From NCBI GenBank assembly GCA_017502125.1, contig JAFVVN010000009.1:62001-126000 (forward strand): 64,000 bases of DNA, given 5' to 3'. A program made the translations under genes and the position numbers. The notes below the pieces were generated by a model that did no database searches, had not been told where the DNA came from, and worked only from the letters and a program-made list of their open reading frames with translations. Shown in pieces: positions 53,169-62,200 of the stretch. Source of the stretch: Bacteroidales bacterium (GTDB lineage Bacteria > Bacteroidota > Bacteroidia > Bacteroidales > UBA932). The first letter of the stretch is position 1; each line of letters starts with the position of its first letter.

Positions 53169-55111
53169 TATATTAAATCGTTTCTGTTTATTTCAAGATC
53201 GTATTTTTCAAACTCGGAGTTTTTGCTGAGGAACTCCGGAACCGTCCTCTTCATCAGACGTACCATGTCCGGAATATTGACTGCAACGGCATAGTCCTCA
53301 AGTTCCTTGACGGTCTTAAGGGCACGTTCATATTCATATTGACGAACTTTGGCTACATTGATCCGGTCGTGGGTTGTAGGGTCGGTGTTTTCCTTGGTGG
53401 AAAGGACTTCCTCATAGAGTTTCTCGCCTGGGCGCAGACCGCTGTATTCTACCATGATGTCCTTGTCCGGAACAAAGCCGGCCAGGGTGATCATCTTTCT
53501 GGCAAGGGTGTCAATCTTGACCGACTCACCCATATCGAAGACGAAGATCTGATTTCCTGTGGACATCGTTGCTGCTTCCATCACCAGACGGCAGGCCTCC
53601 GGAATGGTCATGAAGAACCTTGTGATCTCCGGATGAGTCACTGTCACAGGACCTCCCTTGGCAATCTGTTCCCTGAACCTCGGAATCACAGAACCGTTGC
53701 TGCCGAGCACATTTCCGAAACGGGTGGTGACGAACTTGGTCTTTCCCTTGATCTCTCCCCTTTCCATTGCCAGACCGAGAGACTGGACATAGATCTCGGC
53801 AAGACGCTTGGTGCAGCCCATGATGTTGGTCGGATTCACAGCCTTGTCGGTAGAGATCATAACCATCTTCTCGACATCGTACTGGACACATTTGTCAGCA
53901 ACATTTCTTGAACCGGTGACATTCACGCGGACCGCCTCGCAGGGATTTTCCTCCATAAGAGGCACATGTTTGTAGGCAGCAGCGTGGAAGACAACCTGAG
54001 GGCGGAACTTTCTGAACACATAGTCCAGACGTGGTTCCTGACGCACATCACCTATTACCGGTTCAAAATCCAGATCCGTGAAACGTTCTTCAAGCTCGAG
54101 GCGGAGATTGTGCATAGGGGTCTCGCCATTGTCGAAAAGGATGAGTTTCTTCGGACCGAAGGATGCCAGCTGGCGGCAAAGCTCGGAGCCGATGGATCCT
54201 GCCGATCCGGTTACAAGCACAGTCTTACCTCCGAAGTTCTCGATGATTTTGTCCATCGAGAGCTGGATCTCTTCACGTCCGAGAAGGTCCTCTATCTTGA
54301 TCTCACGGATGGATGAGCGCATTATCTTGCCGTCTATGACCTCATCGATGGACGGAGCGACAAGCAGCTTGACCTGGGTTTCCTGACAGTACTCGACAAG
54401 TCTCGGAGCCTCGCTCTTGAGAGCTGTCTCATTCGGGAAGAGTATCGCGTCAAGGAAGAATCTTTCACGGAAGAGGGTCAGATCCTCTTTCTTGTCGAAG
54501 TAGAAGATCTTCTCTCCACCAAGTTTCTGACCGCGAAGACGTCGGCCAAAGTTGAGATATCCTATGATGTTGTAGTGCGGAGAGTTTATAAGTCTCTGCA
54601 CTAAGGCGACTGACTTGTCATCAACTCCATAAATCATCACATTCATTCTCTTTCTGGATGAGATGACCTTTTCGCGGAGCATGTCGTAGGCAATGATCAT
54701 CGCTACGCGTACCATGAGGAGGAAGATGATGGTGAACGAGCAGTCGAGGAGGATGAGCAGGCCGTAGTAGGTGTCCACGAACGGGAGAAGCATCATCACG
54801 AGACCAACGCTGAGGGACTTGAGGAAAGAGGCAAGACATATCTTGGCAAATTCCTTCAGGGTGGTGTGTCGCACAATGGCACGGAAAGTCTTGAGAAGGA
54901 TGAAATAGACGAGAGAGAAGAGCAATGCAAGTCCTACCCATGTGAGGACGAACATATCCGTGAGCACATCATGCGAAATGAGCAGGCGCTCGAAGATGAG
55001 GGATGCAACTGACGCAGCGAATGAACACAGAAGGTCAATCGCCAGGATGAGTTTCGAACTGAAGAATCTGTCAAGATGTAGTTTTGCAACTATTTTCTCT
55101 ATTGTGGACAT
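53168..55111 (-). CDS. membrane NDP-sugar 4,6-dehydratase, PglF/FlaA1/CapD family
   Basis: The 647-residue protein has four membrane helices in residues 20-150, a CoA-binding-like domain (NVMIYGVDDKSVALVQRL) and a C-terminal SDR (VLVTGSAGSIGSELCRQLA, VFHAAAYKHVPLME, MISTDKAVNPTNIMGCTKRL with the MxxxK form). It would convert UDP-GlcNAc to a 4-keto-6-deoxy product used by the WcfR-like aminotransferase. It is the first gene after the capsule leader and promoter. Confidence 0.9.
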   Translation of the reverse strand: MSTIEKIVAKLHLDRFFSSKLILAIDLLCSFAASVASLIFERLLISHDVLTDMFVLTWVGLALLFSLVYFILLKTFRAIVRHTTLKEFAKICLASFLKSLSVGLVMMLLPFVDTYYGLLILLDCSFTIIFLLMVRVAMIIAYDMLREKVISSRKRMNVMIYGVDDKSVALVQRLINSPHYNIIGYLNFGRRLRGQKLGGEKIFYFDKKEDLTLFRERFFLDAILFPNETALKSEAPRLVEYCQETQVKLLVAPSIDEVIDGKIMRSSIREIKIEDLLGREEIQLSMDKIIENFGGKTVLVTGSAGSIGSELCRQLASFGPKKLILFDNGETPMHNLRLELEERFTDLDFEPVIGDVRQEPRLDYVFRKFRPQVVFHAAAYKHVPLMEENPCEAVRVNVTGSRNVADKCVQYDVEKMVMISTDKAVNPTNIMGCTKRLAEIYVQSLGLAMERGEIKGKTKFVTTRFGNVLGSNGSVIPRFREQIAKGGPVTVTHPEITRFFMTIPEACRLVMEAATMSTGNQIFVFDMGESVKIDTLARKMITLAGFVPDKDIMVEYSGLRPGEKLYEEVLSTKENTDPTTHDRINVAKVRQYEYERALKTVKELEDYAVAVNIPDMVRLMKRTVPEFLSKNSEFEKYDLEINRNDLI

Positions 55112-55298
55112 GCTTGTAAATTTCTAACTGATAAAACTTTATAACGTTTTCAAAGGGAGGTCCAGACACGACGGAAGGACACCAAGAAAATGCCTTTTCT
55201 CAGCGTCAGAGGGAAAATTACACGCGCCTTCCCTTAGGCCGAATCGAAATGCGCTATCCAGCAACAAGCTACAATTCAGCATTTATTGTGCAAAATAT
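55112..55298 (-). promoter_or_regulatory. capsule operon leader, likely UpxY antitermination target
   Basis: This is about 187 nt between the capsule promoter and the dehydratase ATG. It can fold AGAAAA-TGCC-TTTTCT at 55185-55200 and GGGAA...TTCCC near 55207-55230. A long leader of this kind follows UpxY-controlled promoters in Bacteroides. No coding frame is convincing. Confidence 0.45.
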
Positions 55299-55334
55299 CC
55301 CTACAAAGGTAGGGTTTATAATGCAATAAAGCAA
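55299..55334 (-). promoter_or_regulatory. capsule operon promoter with a palindrome across the -7
   Basis: TACCTTTG at 55304-55311 (-7) lies 20 nt from TTG at 55332-55334 (-33). The -7 sits in the palindrome CCCTAC-CTTT-GTAGGG (55299-55314). The palindrome could be a regulator site or a small hairpin at the 5' end of the transcript. The G10 tract lies 8 bp upstream of the -33. Confidence 0.65.
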
Positions 55335-55342
55335 GTAATTTA

Positions 55343-55352
55343 CCCCCCCCCC
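55343..55352 (-). repeat. G10 tract just upstream of the capsule promoter
   Basis: Ten C on the plus strand (ten G in the transcribed direction) lie between the upxY stop (55397) and the promoter -33. The position suits length-dependent modulation of promoter activity. Confidence 0.8.
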
Positions 55353-55396
55353 ATTTGATATATTTAGCTACGCTAAAGGGATATTCGGATGAAGTT

Positions 55397-55930
55397 TTAA
55401 AGGATTTCCAGTTCTTCCGGTTTGACAAAAGTGGTAGCAATTGCCAGCATGCCAGGAAGTTCCACCATAACACGGCGTGACCTCTTGACTCTGATGACTG
55501 TGCCTTCGACTCCTGCAAATGAACCAGATTTGACCCTGACACGGGCCCCCTCACGGAGTTTGGCACTGATCTCCTTGATGTAGATTACGTCGTCCACCAT
55601 ACACATGGCGATCTTGATGAAATCTTCCATCGCCTTATCGGGAACAACTATCGGCTGGCGGGTGGATTTGTCCCATATGAAACTGGCTAGACATCCCTCC
55701 CCCATGGACTTCATGAAAAGGTCGAGATCGGCTCTGATAGCCTTGACGAAACAAAGATTGGAGACTGCAGGGACCACTTTGACGACCTTCTTGCCCTGCT
55801 TTTCGAAAGTGCGGCGGCACATTGGCACAAAAGTCTGGAAACCAGCTTCCTGCAGCAGTGCCTGAAACTTGAGTTCCCGACTGTACGTTACCCTTACGGG
55901 GTACCATCGTCTGTCGTCACGATCGCTCAT
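55397..55930 (-). CDS. UpxY/NusG-like capsule transcription antiterminator
   Basis: The 177-residue protein has an N-terminal NGN domain (WYPVRVTYSRELKFQALLQE, FQTFVPMCRRTFEKQGKK) and a C-terminal KOW motif (LREGARVRVKSGSFAGVEGT). This matches UpxY-type NusG paralogues, which act on their own capsule operon. No UpxZ inhibitor follows. It begins 15 bp after the tmRNA 3' end with no terminator or promoter in between, so it is probably transcribed by read-through from ssrA. Confidence 0.87.
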   Translation of the reverse strand: MSDRDDRRWYPVRVTYSRELKFQALLQEAGFQTFVPMCRRTFEKQGKKVVKVVPAVSNLCFVKAIRADLDLFMKSMGEGCLASFIWDKSTRQPIVVPDKAMEDFIKIAMCMVDDVIYIKEISAKLREGARVRVKSGSFAGVEGTVIRVKRSRRVMVELPGMLAIATTFVKPEELEIL

Positions 55931-55945
55931 TGATAGATTTCTTTG

Positions 55946-56341
55946 TGGAGATGGGCGGACTCGAACCGCCGTCCAAACACCGCACCAGAGGGCTTTCTAC
56001 ACGCTTAGTCTGCCTTTGGTTTTCGACTCAGGGCTGCCGGTAGACAGGCCATCCTGAGCTTATCCTCTGAATCTTGACGGAGCTTAAAGGACTCACTCCG
56101 AGCATCCGGTTTGGATGATACCCCGGATTTCAGCCATAACCGGACTAAAGGCTGAAGGGATACTCGTCGGCGACGCAGCCTTGGCGTCGCGGATTAAGGT
56201 AGTGTGCTTTGCAGACTACGCAGCGAGTGCATAAGAGTTGTTGCCAACTAATTGTTTGAAGGCCGAGATTTACGGGCAAACCTACAACGCCCGGCGTGCT
56301 TACCGTCCAATGTCTGATGCTGTCAAAACCAAAACATCCCC
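55946..56341 (-). ncRNA. ssrA: transfer-messenger RNA
   Basis: The 5' end GGGGATG (56335-56341) pairs with CATCTCC next to the encoded CCA (55946-55948), with one G-U pair. The T-arm reads GGACTCGAACCGCC on the plus strand. The tag frame GGC AAC AAC TCT TAT GCA CTC GCT GCG TAG (56216-56245) encodes GNNSYALAA, a Bacteroidota-type proteolysis tag. Together these give a 396-nt one-piece tmRNA for rescue of stalled ribosomes. Confidence 0.95.
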
Positions 56342-56351
56342 ATTGTGTAAC

Positions 56352-56382
56352 AAAAAAGCCTCGCAAATACTGTGCAAGGCTT
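56352..56382 (-). terminator. rho-independent terminator of tRNA-Val
   Basis: AAGCCTTGCA pairs over 10 bp (one G-U) with TGCGAGGCTT around loop CAGTATT, followed by TTTT. It lies between the tRNA and the ssrA 5' end. Confidence 0.85.
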
Positions 56383-56386
56383 CTAG

Positions 56387-56461
56387 TGGGAGCAGAGGGA
56401 GTCGAACCCCCGACCCTCTGCTTGTAAGGCAGATGCTCTAAACCAACTGAGCTATGCTCCC
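56387..56461 (-). tRNA. tRNA-Val (anticodon TAC)
   Basis: This is a 75-nt cloverleaf: acceptor GGGAGCA/TGCTCCC, D-arm GCTC...GAGC, anticodon arm CTGCC-TTACAA-GCAG with anticodon TAC, T-arm GGGGGTTCGACTCCC. CCA is not encoded. Confidence 0.97.
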
Positions 56462-56532
56462 TCAAACAGGACTGCAAATATACGGATAATTTTGTGAGTT
56501 CCAAAAAATATTTGCAAAATCCTGCATAAATC

Positions 56533-56952
56533 TTAGTTTGCCCTCACTGGTGCAGGCTGCTTCTGCTCCTTAGCTGCTTCGACTCCTGCAATCTTGTCGA
56601 ATTCAGCCTCAGTGATCATGCGGCAGTTACCGTTGAAGGTGGAACCAAGCTCCACAGAAAGCCTCTTTACATGGAGGTTTCCGTTCACAGTACATCCCTC
56701 CTTGAGCGCGAGGGTGTCCTTCACGAAGACGTTGCCCTCTACCTTGCCCCAAAGGTCGATATTTCCACAGATGATATCACCCTGGATATGAGCCTTTTCT
56801 CCCACCACAACACGTCCCTTTGACTGCACTTTGCCTTCAAAAGCACCGTCGATGCGGATGTCGTATGGGGAAACGATCTCACCCTTGATGACGGTTCCCG
56901 CAGAGATTCTGCTGATTGAATTTACATTCACCTCTGTTTCTAACTTTGCCAT
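56533..56952 (-). CDS. bactofilin
   Basis: The 139-residue protein has the beta-helical bactofilin core: SRISAGTVIKGEIVSPYDIR, IDGAFEGKVQSKGRVVVG, EKAHIQGDIICGNIDLWG, VEGNVFVKDTLALKEG, then VNGNLHVKRLSVELG. The disordered tail (KEQKQPAPVRAN) is typical. Bactofilins form nucleotide-free cytoskeletal filaments on the membrane and often organise envelope synthesis. It lies downstream of secA with a degenerate REP between them. Confidence 0.92.
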   Translation of the reverse strand: MAKLETEVNVNSISRISAGTVIKGEIVSPYDIRIDGAFEGKVQSKGRVVVGEKAHIQGDIICGNIDLWGKVEGNVFVKDTLALKEGCTVNGNLHVKRLSVELGSTFNGNCRMITEAEFDKIAGVEAAKEQKQPAPVRAN

Positions 56953-56993
56953 AATCTTTTGTATGTTTTATTGTTTGTATTTTCATTTTTTAG

Positions 56994-57017
56994 ATTCCTC
57001 AACAAGCTCGGAATGAC
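56994..57017. repeat. degenerate REP-like palindrome between secA and bactofilin genes
   Basis: ATTCC (56994-56998) pairs with GGAAT (57010-57014), with the CAAG loop and a following GAC, as in the two better copies. The stem interior is mismatched. Two more CGGAATGA fragments follow before the secA stop at 57056. Confidence 0.5.
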
Positions 57018-57055
57018 AGGTCGGAATGATCGTCCGGGAGGGCCGGAATGACAGA

Positions 57056-60000
57056 TCAGGCCTGCTTTCCGTGACAGTTCTTGTACTTCTTGCCGGAACC
57101 GCAAGGACAAGGGTCGTTACGTCCCACCTGCTTCTCCACATGCACAGGCATATTGCTCTTTGAGTCAGGACCGTTGGTCACCAGATCAGTTCTCGAGGTC
57201 TGCATCTGGCTCATATCCGGCTTACGCTGCTGTGCCGGGGCCTTGGCCTGAGAAGCATCACGCAGCGGAATGAATGCACGGAGAAGGAATGAGAGAACAT
57301 CCTTGTTCAATTCCTCCAGCATCTGGCTGAAGAGGTTGAAACTCTCGAATTTATAAATAAGGAGCGGATCCTTCTGCTCATATGTGGCATTCTGGACAGA
57401 CTGCTTGAGATCGTCCATATCACGAAGATGTTCCTTCCAATGCTCATCCACCTGGTAGAGCGTGATGGTCTTGCTGAGCGCCCTGGCAATCTCACGGCCC
57501 TCTGACTCATAAGCCTTCTTGAGATCAACGGAGAGAGTCAGCATCTTGCGTCCGTCAGAGATAGGAATTGCCATGTTCTGATACAGCGCACCCTGCTTCT
57601 CATACACTTCCTTGATGATAGGGAATGCCCTCTGGACCATGGTGTCCATACGGCGCTCATATGTCGTAAGCATCTGAGCATGAAGCTTCTCCACAAGTTC
57701 TGCAGGCTTTGCGTGATTATAGAACTCTTCATCGAATCCAGGCTCGATGGACAGGGACATCATGATGTTCTCAGCGAAGTCCTCGTACATCATTCCCTCT
57801 GACTTGTCCACCACGATCTGAGCGATGTCCTGCATCATGTTCATGACGTCTATCTCCACCCTTTCACCAGAAAGAGCATTACGTCTCTTGGTGTATATCA
57901 CCTCACGCTGGGAGTTCATGACATCGTCATATTCAAGGAGTCTCTTACGGATACCGAAGTTGTTCTCCTCAACCTTCTTCTGGGCTCTTTCGATGGAGTT
58001 GTTCAGCATAGGAGCTTCAAGGGCTTCATTCTCCTGCATTCCAAGACGGTCCACCACACTGGCAATCTTCTCGGAACCGAAGAGACGCATGAGCTTGTCC
58101 TCAAGAGATACATAGAAGATGGATGAACCCGGGTCTCCCTGACGCCCTGAACGTCCACGGAGCTGACGGTCTACACGACGGCTGTCATGACGCTCTGTTC
58201 CGATGATGGCAAGTCCGCCTGCCGCCTTCACTTCGTCCGGCAGCTTGATGTCGGTACCTCGACCGGCCATATTGGTGGCGATGGTCACTGTACCAGGCTC
58301 TCCGGCATGCCTTACCACCTCAGCCTCACGTGCATGCTGCTTGGCATTGAGGACCTGGTGCTGGATGCCACGAAGGCGGAGCATACGGCTCAGGAGCTCG
58401 GATGTCTCCACGTCAGTAGTACCCACGAGGACAGGTCTGCCCTCTGCAGTGAGTTCACCGATCTTGTTGATTACAGCCTCGAATTTAGCCTTCTTGGTCT
58501 TATATACAAGGTCATTCTGGTCGTGACGCGCGATAGGTCTGTTGGTCGGGATGACCACCACGTCCAGCTTGTAGATGGACCAGAATTCACCCGCTTCGGT
58601 CTCAGCCGTACCGGTCATGCCGGCAAGCTTGTGATACATACGGAAATAGTTCTGGAGCGTGATGGTCGCGAAGGTCTGGGTCGCAGCCTCCACCTTCACG
58701 TTTTCCTTAGCCTCGACAGCCTGATGGAGTCCATCGCTCCAACGGCGGCCCTCCATGATACGTCCGGTCTGCTCGTCAACGATCTTTACCTTGCCGTCAG
58801 CAATGATATAGTCAATTTCCTTGTCGAACATGGTGTATGCCTTAAGGAGCTGATTCACAGTGTGCACGCGCTCTGATTTAAGTGCAAATTCAGCAAGGAT
58901 ATCGTCCTTCTTGACCTGCTTCTCCTCAGGGGAGAGATCCTTGTTCTTCTGGACATCTGCAATGGCTGCACCGACGTCAGGAAGCACGAAGAAGTTCGAG
59001 TCGGAAAGGTTGCCGGTGATCAGGTCACGGCCCTTGTCGGTCATGTCCACAGAGTGCTGCTTCTCGTTGATCACGAAATAGAGTTCATCGGTGATGAAAG
59101 GCATCTCGCGCTCGTTGTCCTGGATGTAATAGTTCTCCACTTTCTGGAGGAGCTGCTTCATACCCGGCTCACTGAGGAACTTGATGAGAGGCTTATATTT
59201 AGGATATCCCTTGAATGCTCTGAAAAGGAGGACTCCTCCTTCCTTCTCGTTGCCTTCCGAGATAAGTTTCTTTGCTTCGTTAAGGAGCTGGTTCACGAGA
59301 GTTTTCTGTGCGCTGTAAAGGCGCTCGACATATGGCTTGAACTCCATGAACTGCTGGTCTTCCCCCTTAGGGACAGGACCGGAGATGATGAGAGGGGTAC
59401 GGGCATCGTCAATGAGCACCGAGTCCACCTCATCGACAATGGCAAAATGGTGCTTGCGCTGAACGAGGTCGTTCTGGGACACAGCCATATTGTCACGGAG
59501 GTAGTCAAAGCCGAACTCGTTGTTCGTACCGAAGGTGATGTTGCATGCATATGCCTTTCTGCGGGCATCGCTGTTAGGCTGATGCTTGTCGATGCAGTCA
59601 ACGCTCAGGCCATGGAACTGATAGAGAGGGCCCATCCACTCGGAGTCTCGTTTTGAGAGGTAGTCATTCACTGTGACCACATGTACACCCTTGCCGGCGA
59701 GGGCATTCAGGAATACAGGAAGGGTAGCCACGAGGGTCTTTCCCTCTCCTGTCGCCATCTCGGCTATCTTACCCTGATGGAGGACGATACCACCGATGAG
59801 CTGAACATCATAGTGGACCATGTCCCAGGTCATCTCGTTTCCACCAGCCATCCAGTGGTTCTGCCAGAGGGCATAGTCACCTTCGATGCTTACGAATTCC
59901 TTGGTGGCACTGAGATTGCGGTCGAATTCCGTGGCCTTCACCTTTATGACAGGGTTCTCCTTGAAACGGCGCGCCGTCGACTTCATTATCGCGAAAGCCT

Positions 60001-60328
60001 CCGGAAGAATTTCATCGAGGACCTTCTCTATGGTCTCGTCAACTTTCTTGACCAGTCTGTCGGACTCGGTGGCAAGTGCCTCCTTCTGGCTGAGAGGAAT
60101 CTCCTTCTCAAGTTCTTCCTTTATCTGCGCTATGCGTGCTTCATCTTCTGCAATCGCTGCCCTGATCCTGTCCTTGAGGGCCTGGCATCTCTCTCTGAGT
60201 TCGTCGTCCGAAAGCGTATCGATGGACTTATATGCTGCGAGGACCTTGTCCAGAGTGGGCCTGATGGCCTTCATGTCACGATCCGCCTTCGTACCGAAAA
60301 TCTTTTTAAAAACGTCTGTAAATGACAT
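57056..60328 (-). CDS. secA: preprotein translocase ATPase SecA
   Basis: About 1090 residues from [12 protein letters not shown]; the ATG at 60337 is an alternative. Motifs are [20 protein letters not shown] (Walker A), [16 protein letters not shown] (DEVD), [31 protein letters not shown] and the C-terminal zinc SEC-C motif [13 protein letters not shown]. The extra length compared with E. coli SecA (901 aa) is usual in Bacteroidota, which carry an insert after the DEAD motif. It powers SecYEG export. Confidence 0.97.
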   Translation of the reverse strand: MSFTDVFKKIFGTKADRDMKAIRPTLDKVLAAYKSIDTLSDDELRERCQALKDRIRAAIAEDEARIAQIKEELEKEIPLSQKEALATESDRLVKKVDETIEKVLDEILPEAFAIMKSTARRFKENPVIKVKATEFDRNLSATKEFVSIEGDYALWQNHWMAGGNEMTWDMVHYDVQLIGGIVLHQGKIAEMATGEGKTLVATLPVFLNALAGKGVHVVTVNDYLSKRDSEWMGPLYQFHGLSVDCIDKHQPNSDARRKAYACNITFGTNNEFGFDYLRDNMAVSQNDLVQRKHHFAIVDEVDSVLIDDARTPLIISGPVPKGEDQQFMEFKPYVERLYSAQKTLVNQLLNEAKKLISEGNEKEGGVLLFRAFKGYPKYKPLIKFLSEPGMKQLLQKVENYYIQDNEREMPFITDELYFVINEKQHSVDMTDKGRDLITGNLSDSNFFVLPDVGAAIADVQKNKDLSPEEKQVKKDDILAEFALKSERVHTVNQLLKAYTMFDKEIDYIIADGKVKIVDEQTGRIMEGRRWSDGLHQAVEAKENVKVEAATQTFATITLQNYFRMYHKLAGMTGTAETEAGEFWSIYKLDVVVIPTNRPIARHDQNDLVYKTKKAKFEAVINKIGELTAEGRPVLVGTTDVETSELLSRMLRLRGIQHQVLNAKQHAREAEVVRHAGEPGTVTIATNMAGRGTDIKLPDEVKAAGGLAIIGTERHDSRRVDRQLRGRSGRQGDPGSSIFYVSLEDKLMRLFGSEKIASVVDRLGMQENEALEAPMLNNSIERAQKKVEENNFGIRKRLLEYDDVMNSQREVIYTKRRNALSGERVEIDVMNMMQDIAQIVVDKSEGMMYEDFAENIMMSLSIEPGFDEEFYNHAKPAELVEKLHAQMLTTYERRMDTMVQRAFPIIKEVYEKQGALYQNMAIPISDGRKMLTLSVDLKKAYESEGREIARALSKTITLYQVDEHWKEHLRDMDDLKQSVQNATYEQKDPLLIYKFESFNLFSQMLEELNKDVLSFLLRAFIPLRDASQAKAPAQQRKPDMSQMQTSRTDLVTNGPDSKSNMPVHVEKQVGRNDPCPCGSGKKYKNCHGKQA

Positions 60329-60388
60329 ATATATCAACTTTTAAATAAACAATGCAGGCTGCTTGGCCGATACGGCACAAACAACCTA

Positions 60389-60420
60389 CAAATATAGTGA
60401 CAATCTATGATTTAGACAAA
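60389..60420 (-). promoter_or_regulatory. secA promoter
   Basis: TATATTTG at 60389-60396 (-7) lies 20 nt from TTTG at 60417-60420 (-33). The leader to the secA start is about 55 nt. The promoter is in the 140-bp gap after rnhA. Confidence 0.65.
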
Positions 60421-60479
60421 TTTAGAGGTACAAGTCTGACAAAATGACAGAAATAAAATATAAAAGAAGACAGGCAATG

Positions 60480-60980
60480 CTATATCAAAGAAGTTTCCTC
60501 AGGGGTATATCCTGCGTCAGGGGGCAACTGTCTGCCAGCAGCAACCGCACCGGCTCCGGCCGCAACTGCCAGAGCATCACACCTCTCGTTTTCAGGATGT
60601 CCGGCATGTCCCTTTATCCAATGGAAAGTCACTCTGTGACGTCGCAGAAGAGGCAGCAGACGCATCCACAGATCCGGATTCTTGACCTTTGCGAAGCCCT
60701 TCCTCTGCCAGCCTTCAAGCCATCCTTTGTTGATGGCATTGACCACGTAGGAAGAGTCACTCCAGACATGCACCTCGGCATTCATCCATCTGACCGCCTC
60801 CAGCCCTTTTATCACCGCCAGAAGTTCCATTCTGTTATTTGTGGTGAGACTGAATCCTTCCGACAGCTCCATCTCACGCCCCGCACATTTGAGGACGACT
60901 CCATAGCCACCAGGGCCGGGGTTCCCGCTGGAAGCGCCGTCAGTATAAAGGTATATAGGGGGCCTGGGCTGCTGTTCCAT
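60480..60980 (-). CDS. rnhA: ribonuclease HI
   Basis: The 166-residue protein has the four acidic catalytic residues in YTDGASSGNPGPGGYG (Asp), NRMELLAVIKGLEA (Glu), VWSDSSYVVNAI (Asp) and CDALAVAA (Asp). The basic-loop segment KGWLEGWQRKGF is typical of E. coli-like RNase HI. It degrades RNA in RNA-DNA hybrids. It starts just after the pdxA stop, and the end (about 20 residues, GAGAVAAGRQLPPDAG) is an unstructured tail. Confidence 0.95.
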   Translation of the reverse strand: MEQQPRPPIYLYTDGASSGNPGPGGYGVVLKCAGREMELSEGFSLTTNNRMELLAVIKGLEAVRWMNAEVHVWSDSSYVVNAINKGWLEGWQRKGFAKVKNPDLWMRLLPLLRRHRVTFHWIKGHAGHPENERCDALAVAAGAGAVAAGRQLPPDAGYTPEETSLI

Positions 60981-60981
60981 A

Positions 60982-62064
60982 CTACTCTATGATTCTTCCT
61001 CCACGAGGTTTTATCTCAGTGTCAGGCATCTGCACAGTCATACGGTTCGCGATGAGATCGTCATAGTCGGCACGTCTGTTATAGATATCGATAGCGGCAT
61101 AGATCGATGATATCATCGAGCGTGGATCGGCAATGTCGCGACCAGCCATTTCATATGCGGTTCCATGATCCGGAGAGGTCCTGACTATAGGGAGTCCCGC
61201 CGTGAAGTTCACGCCTTCCTCGAATGCAAGGGCCTTGAACGGGGTGAGTCCCTGGTCGTGATACATGGCCAGCACGGCATCATACCGGCTATAGTTTCCA
61301 AGACCGAAGAACCCGTCAGGAGAATATGGGCCGAAGGCCATGATGCCTTCCTCGTTGGCTGCCTGTACTGCCGGAAGGATGACCTGCTGCTCCTCATCGC
61401 CGAGAAGTCCTCCGTCGCCGCAGTGCGGATTGAGACCAAGAACGGCAATCTTAGGTGCATCAATTCCGAAGTCCCTCTGGAGAGATGTCTTCATAAGACG
61501 GAGCTTGCTGAGAATCTTCTCGGTGGTGATGTTGGCACAGACATCCTTCAATGGGATATGACCTGTCACGACGCCTACCTTGAGCCTGTCACAGACCATG
61601 ATCATAGCCACTTCATCCACACCGAATTCCTTCTCAAGATATTCAGTGTGACCTGTATATCCGAAACCTTCGTCCACCATCGCCCTCTTGTTTATCGGAG
61701 CAGTCACAAGGACATCTATATATCCGTTCTTTATATCTTCCACGGCTCTTTCAAGCGAGGTCATCGCGGACTTGGCCGACTCGGGAGTGGGCTGACCAGG
61801 CTCCACAAAGACATTCTCCGGAAGGCAGTTGACAATGTTTACCCTCTTATGATGAACGTCCTTTGCAGAATTTATCACATTCGTATTTATCTGGTCGATG
61901 TTGTGGATATGCTTCTTATAGAATCCGAAGATCTTGGACGAACCATAGATTACAGGAGTGCACAAGTCAAGCATTCTTTCGTCAGCCAATGCCTTGATTA
62001 TCACTTCATATCCGATCCCGTTTCCGTCACCTTGCGTGATTCCTACTACTAATTTTCTTGCCAT
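60982..62064 (-). CDS. pdxA: 4-hydroxythreonine-4-phosphate dehydrogenase
   Basis: The 360-residue enzyme begins VVGITQGDGNGIGYEVIIKA. Metal ligands and substrate motifs include VTAPINKRAM, GHTEYLEKEF, LNPHCGDGGLLG, AMYHDQGLTPFKAL and RTSPDHGTAYEMAG. It acts in the DXP-dependent vitamin B6 pathway. A -7 element TATATTTG lies upstream at 62096-62103, and it is divergent from recG. Confidence 0.95.
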   Translation of the reverse strand: MARKLVVGITQGDGNGIGYEVIIKALADERMLDLCTPVIYGSSKIFGFYKKHIHNIDQINTNVINSAKDVHHKRVNIVNCLPENVFVEPGQPTPESAKSAMTSLERAVEDIKNGYIDVLVTAPINKRAMVDEGFGYTGHTEYLEKEFGVDEVAMIMVCDRLKVGVVTGHIPLKDVCANITTEKILSKLRLMKTSLQRDFGIDAPKIAVLGLNPHCGDGGLLGDEEQQVILPAVQAANEEGIMAFGPYSPDGFFGLGNYSRYDAVLAMYHDQGLTPFKALAFEEGVNFTAGLPIVRTSPDHGTAYEMAGRDIADPRSMISSIYAAIDIYNRRADYDDLIANRMTVQMPDTEIKPRGGRIIE

Positions 62065-62095
62065 ATGAGGTTAAATGTTTCTTAATAAAATCTCG

Positions 62096-62163
62096 CAAAT
62101 ATAATCATTTTTCGGGAAGGGTTCCGATAATATTGGAAGTTCATGTGGGATTTTGTATATTTG
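62096..62163. promoter_or_regulatory. divergent pdxA and recG promoters
   Basis: The minus strand has TATATTTG (62096-62103), without a clear -33, for pdxA. The plus strand has TTG (62133-62135), 20 nt, then TATATTTG (62156-62163) for recG, whose ATG is at 62201. Confidence 0.6.
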
Positions 62164-62200
62164 CCATGGTTTGGCACATATAGGTGCTATCTTTACGGCT

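Noticed and set aside
55299-55314. Invertible capsule promoter flanked by recombinase sites.
   Set aside because: Only one short palindrome with a 4-nt centre is present; no pair of inverted repeats around a promoter and no invertase gene are in the window.
55276-55566. 96-codon ORF crossing the G10 tract (with residues KWGGGKLL).
   Set aside because: It is the +1 frame of upxY running into the intergenic leader, with no family features.
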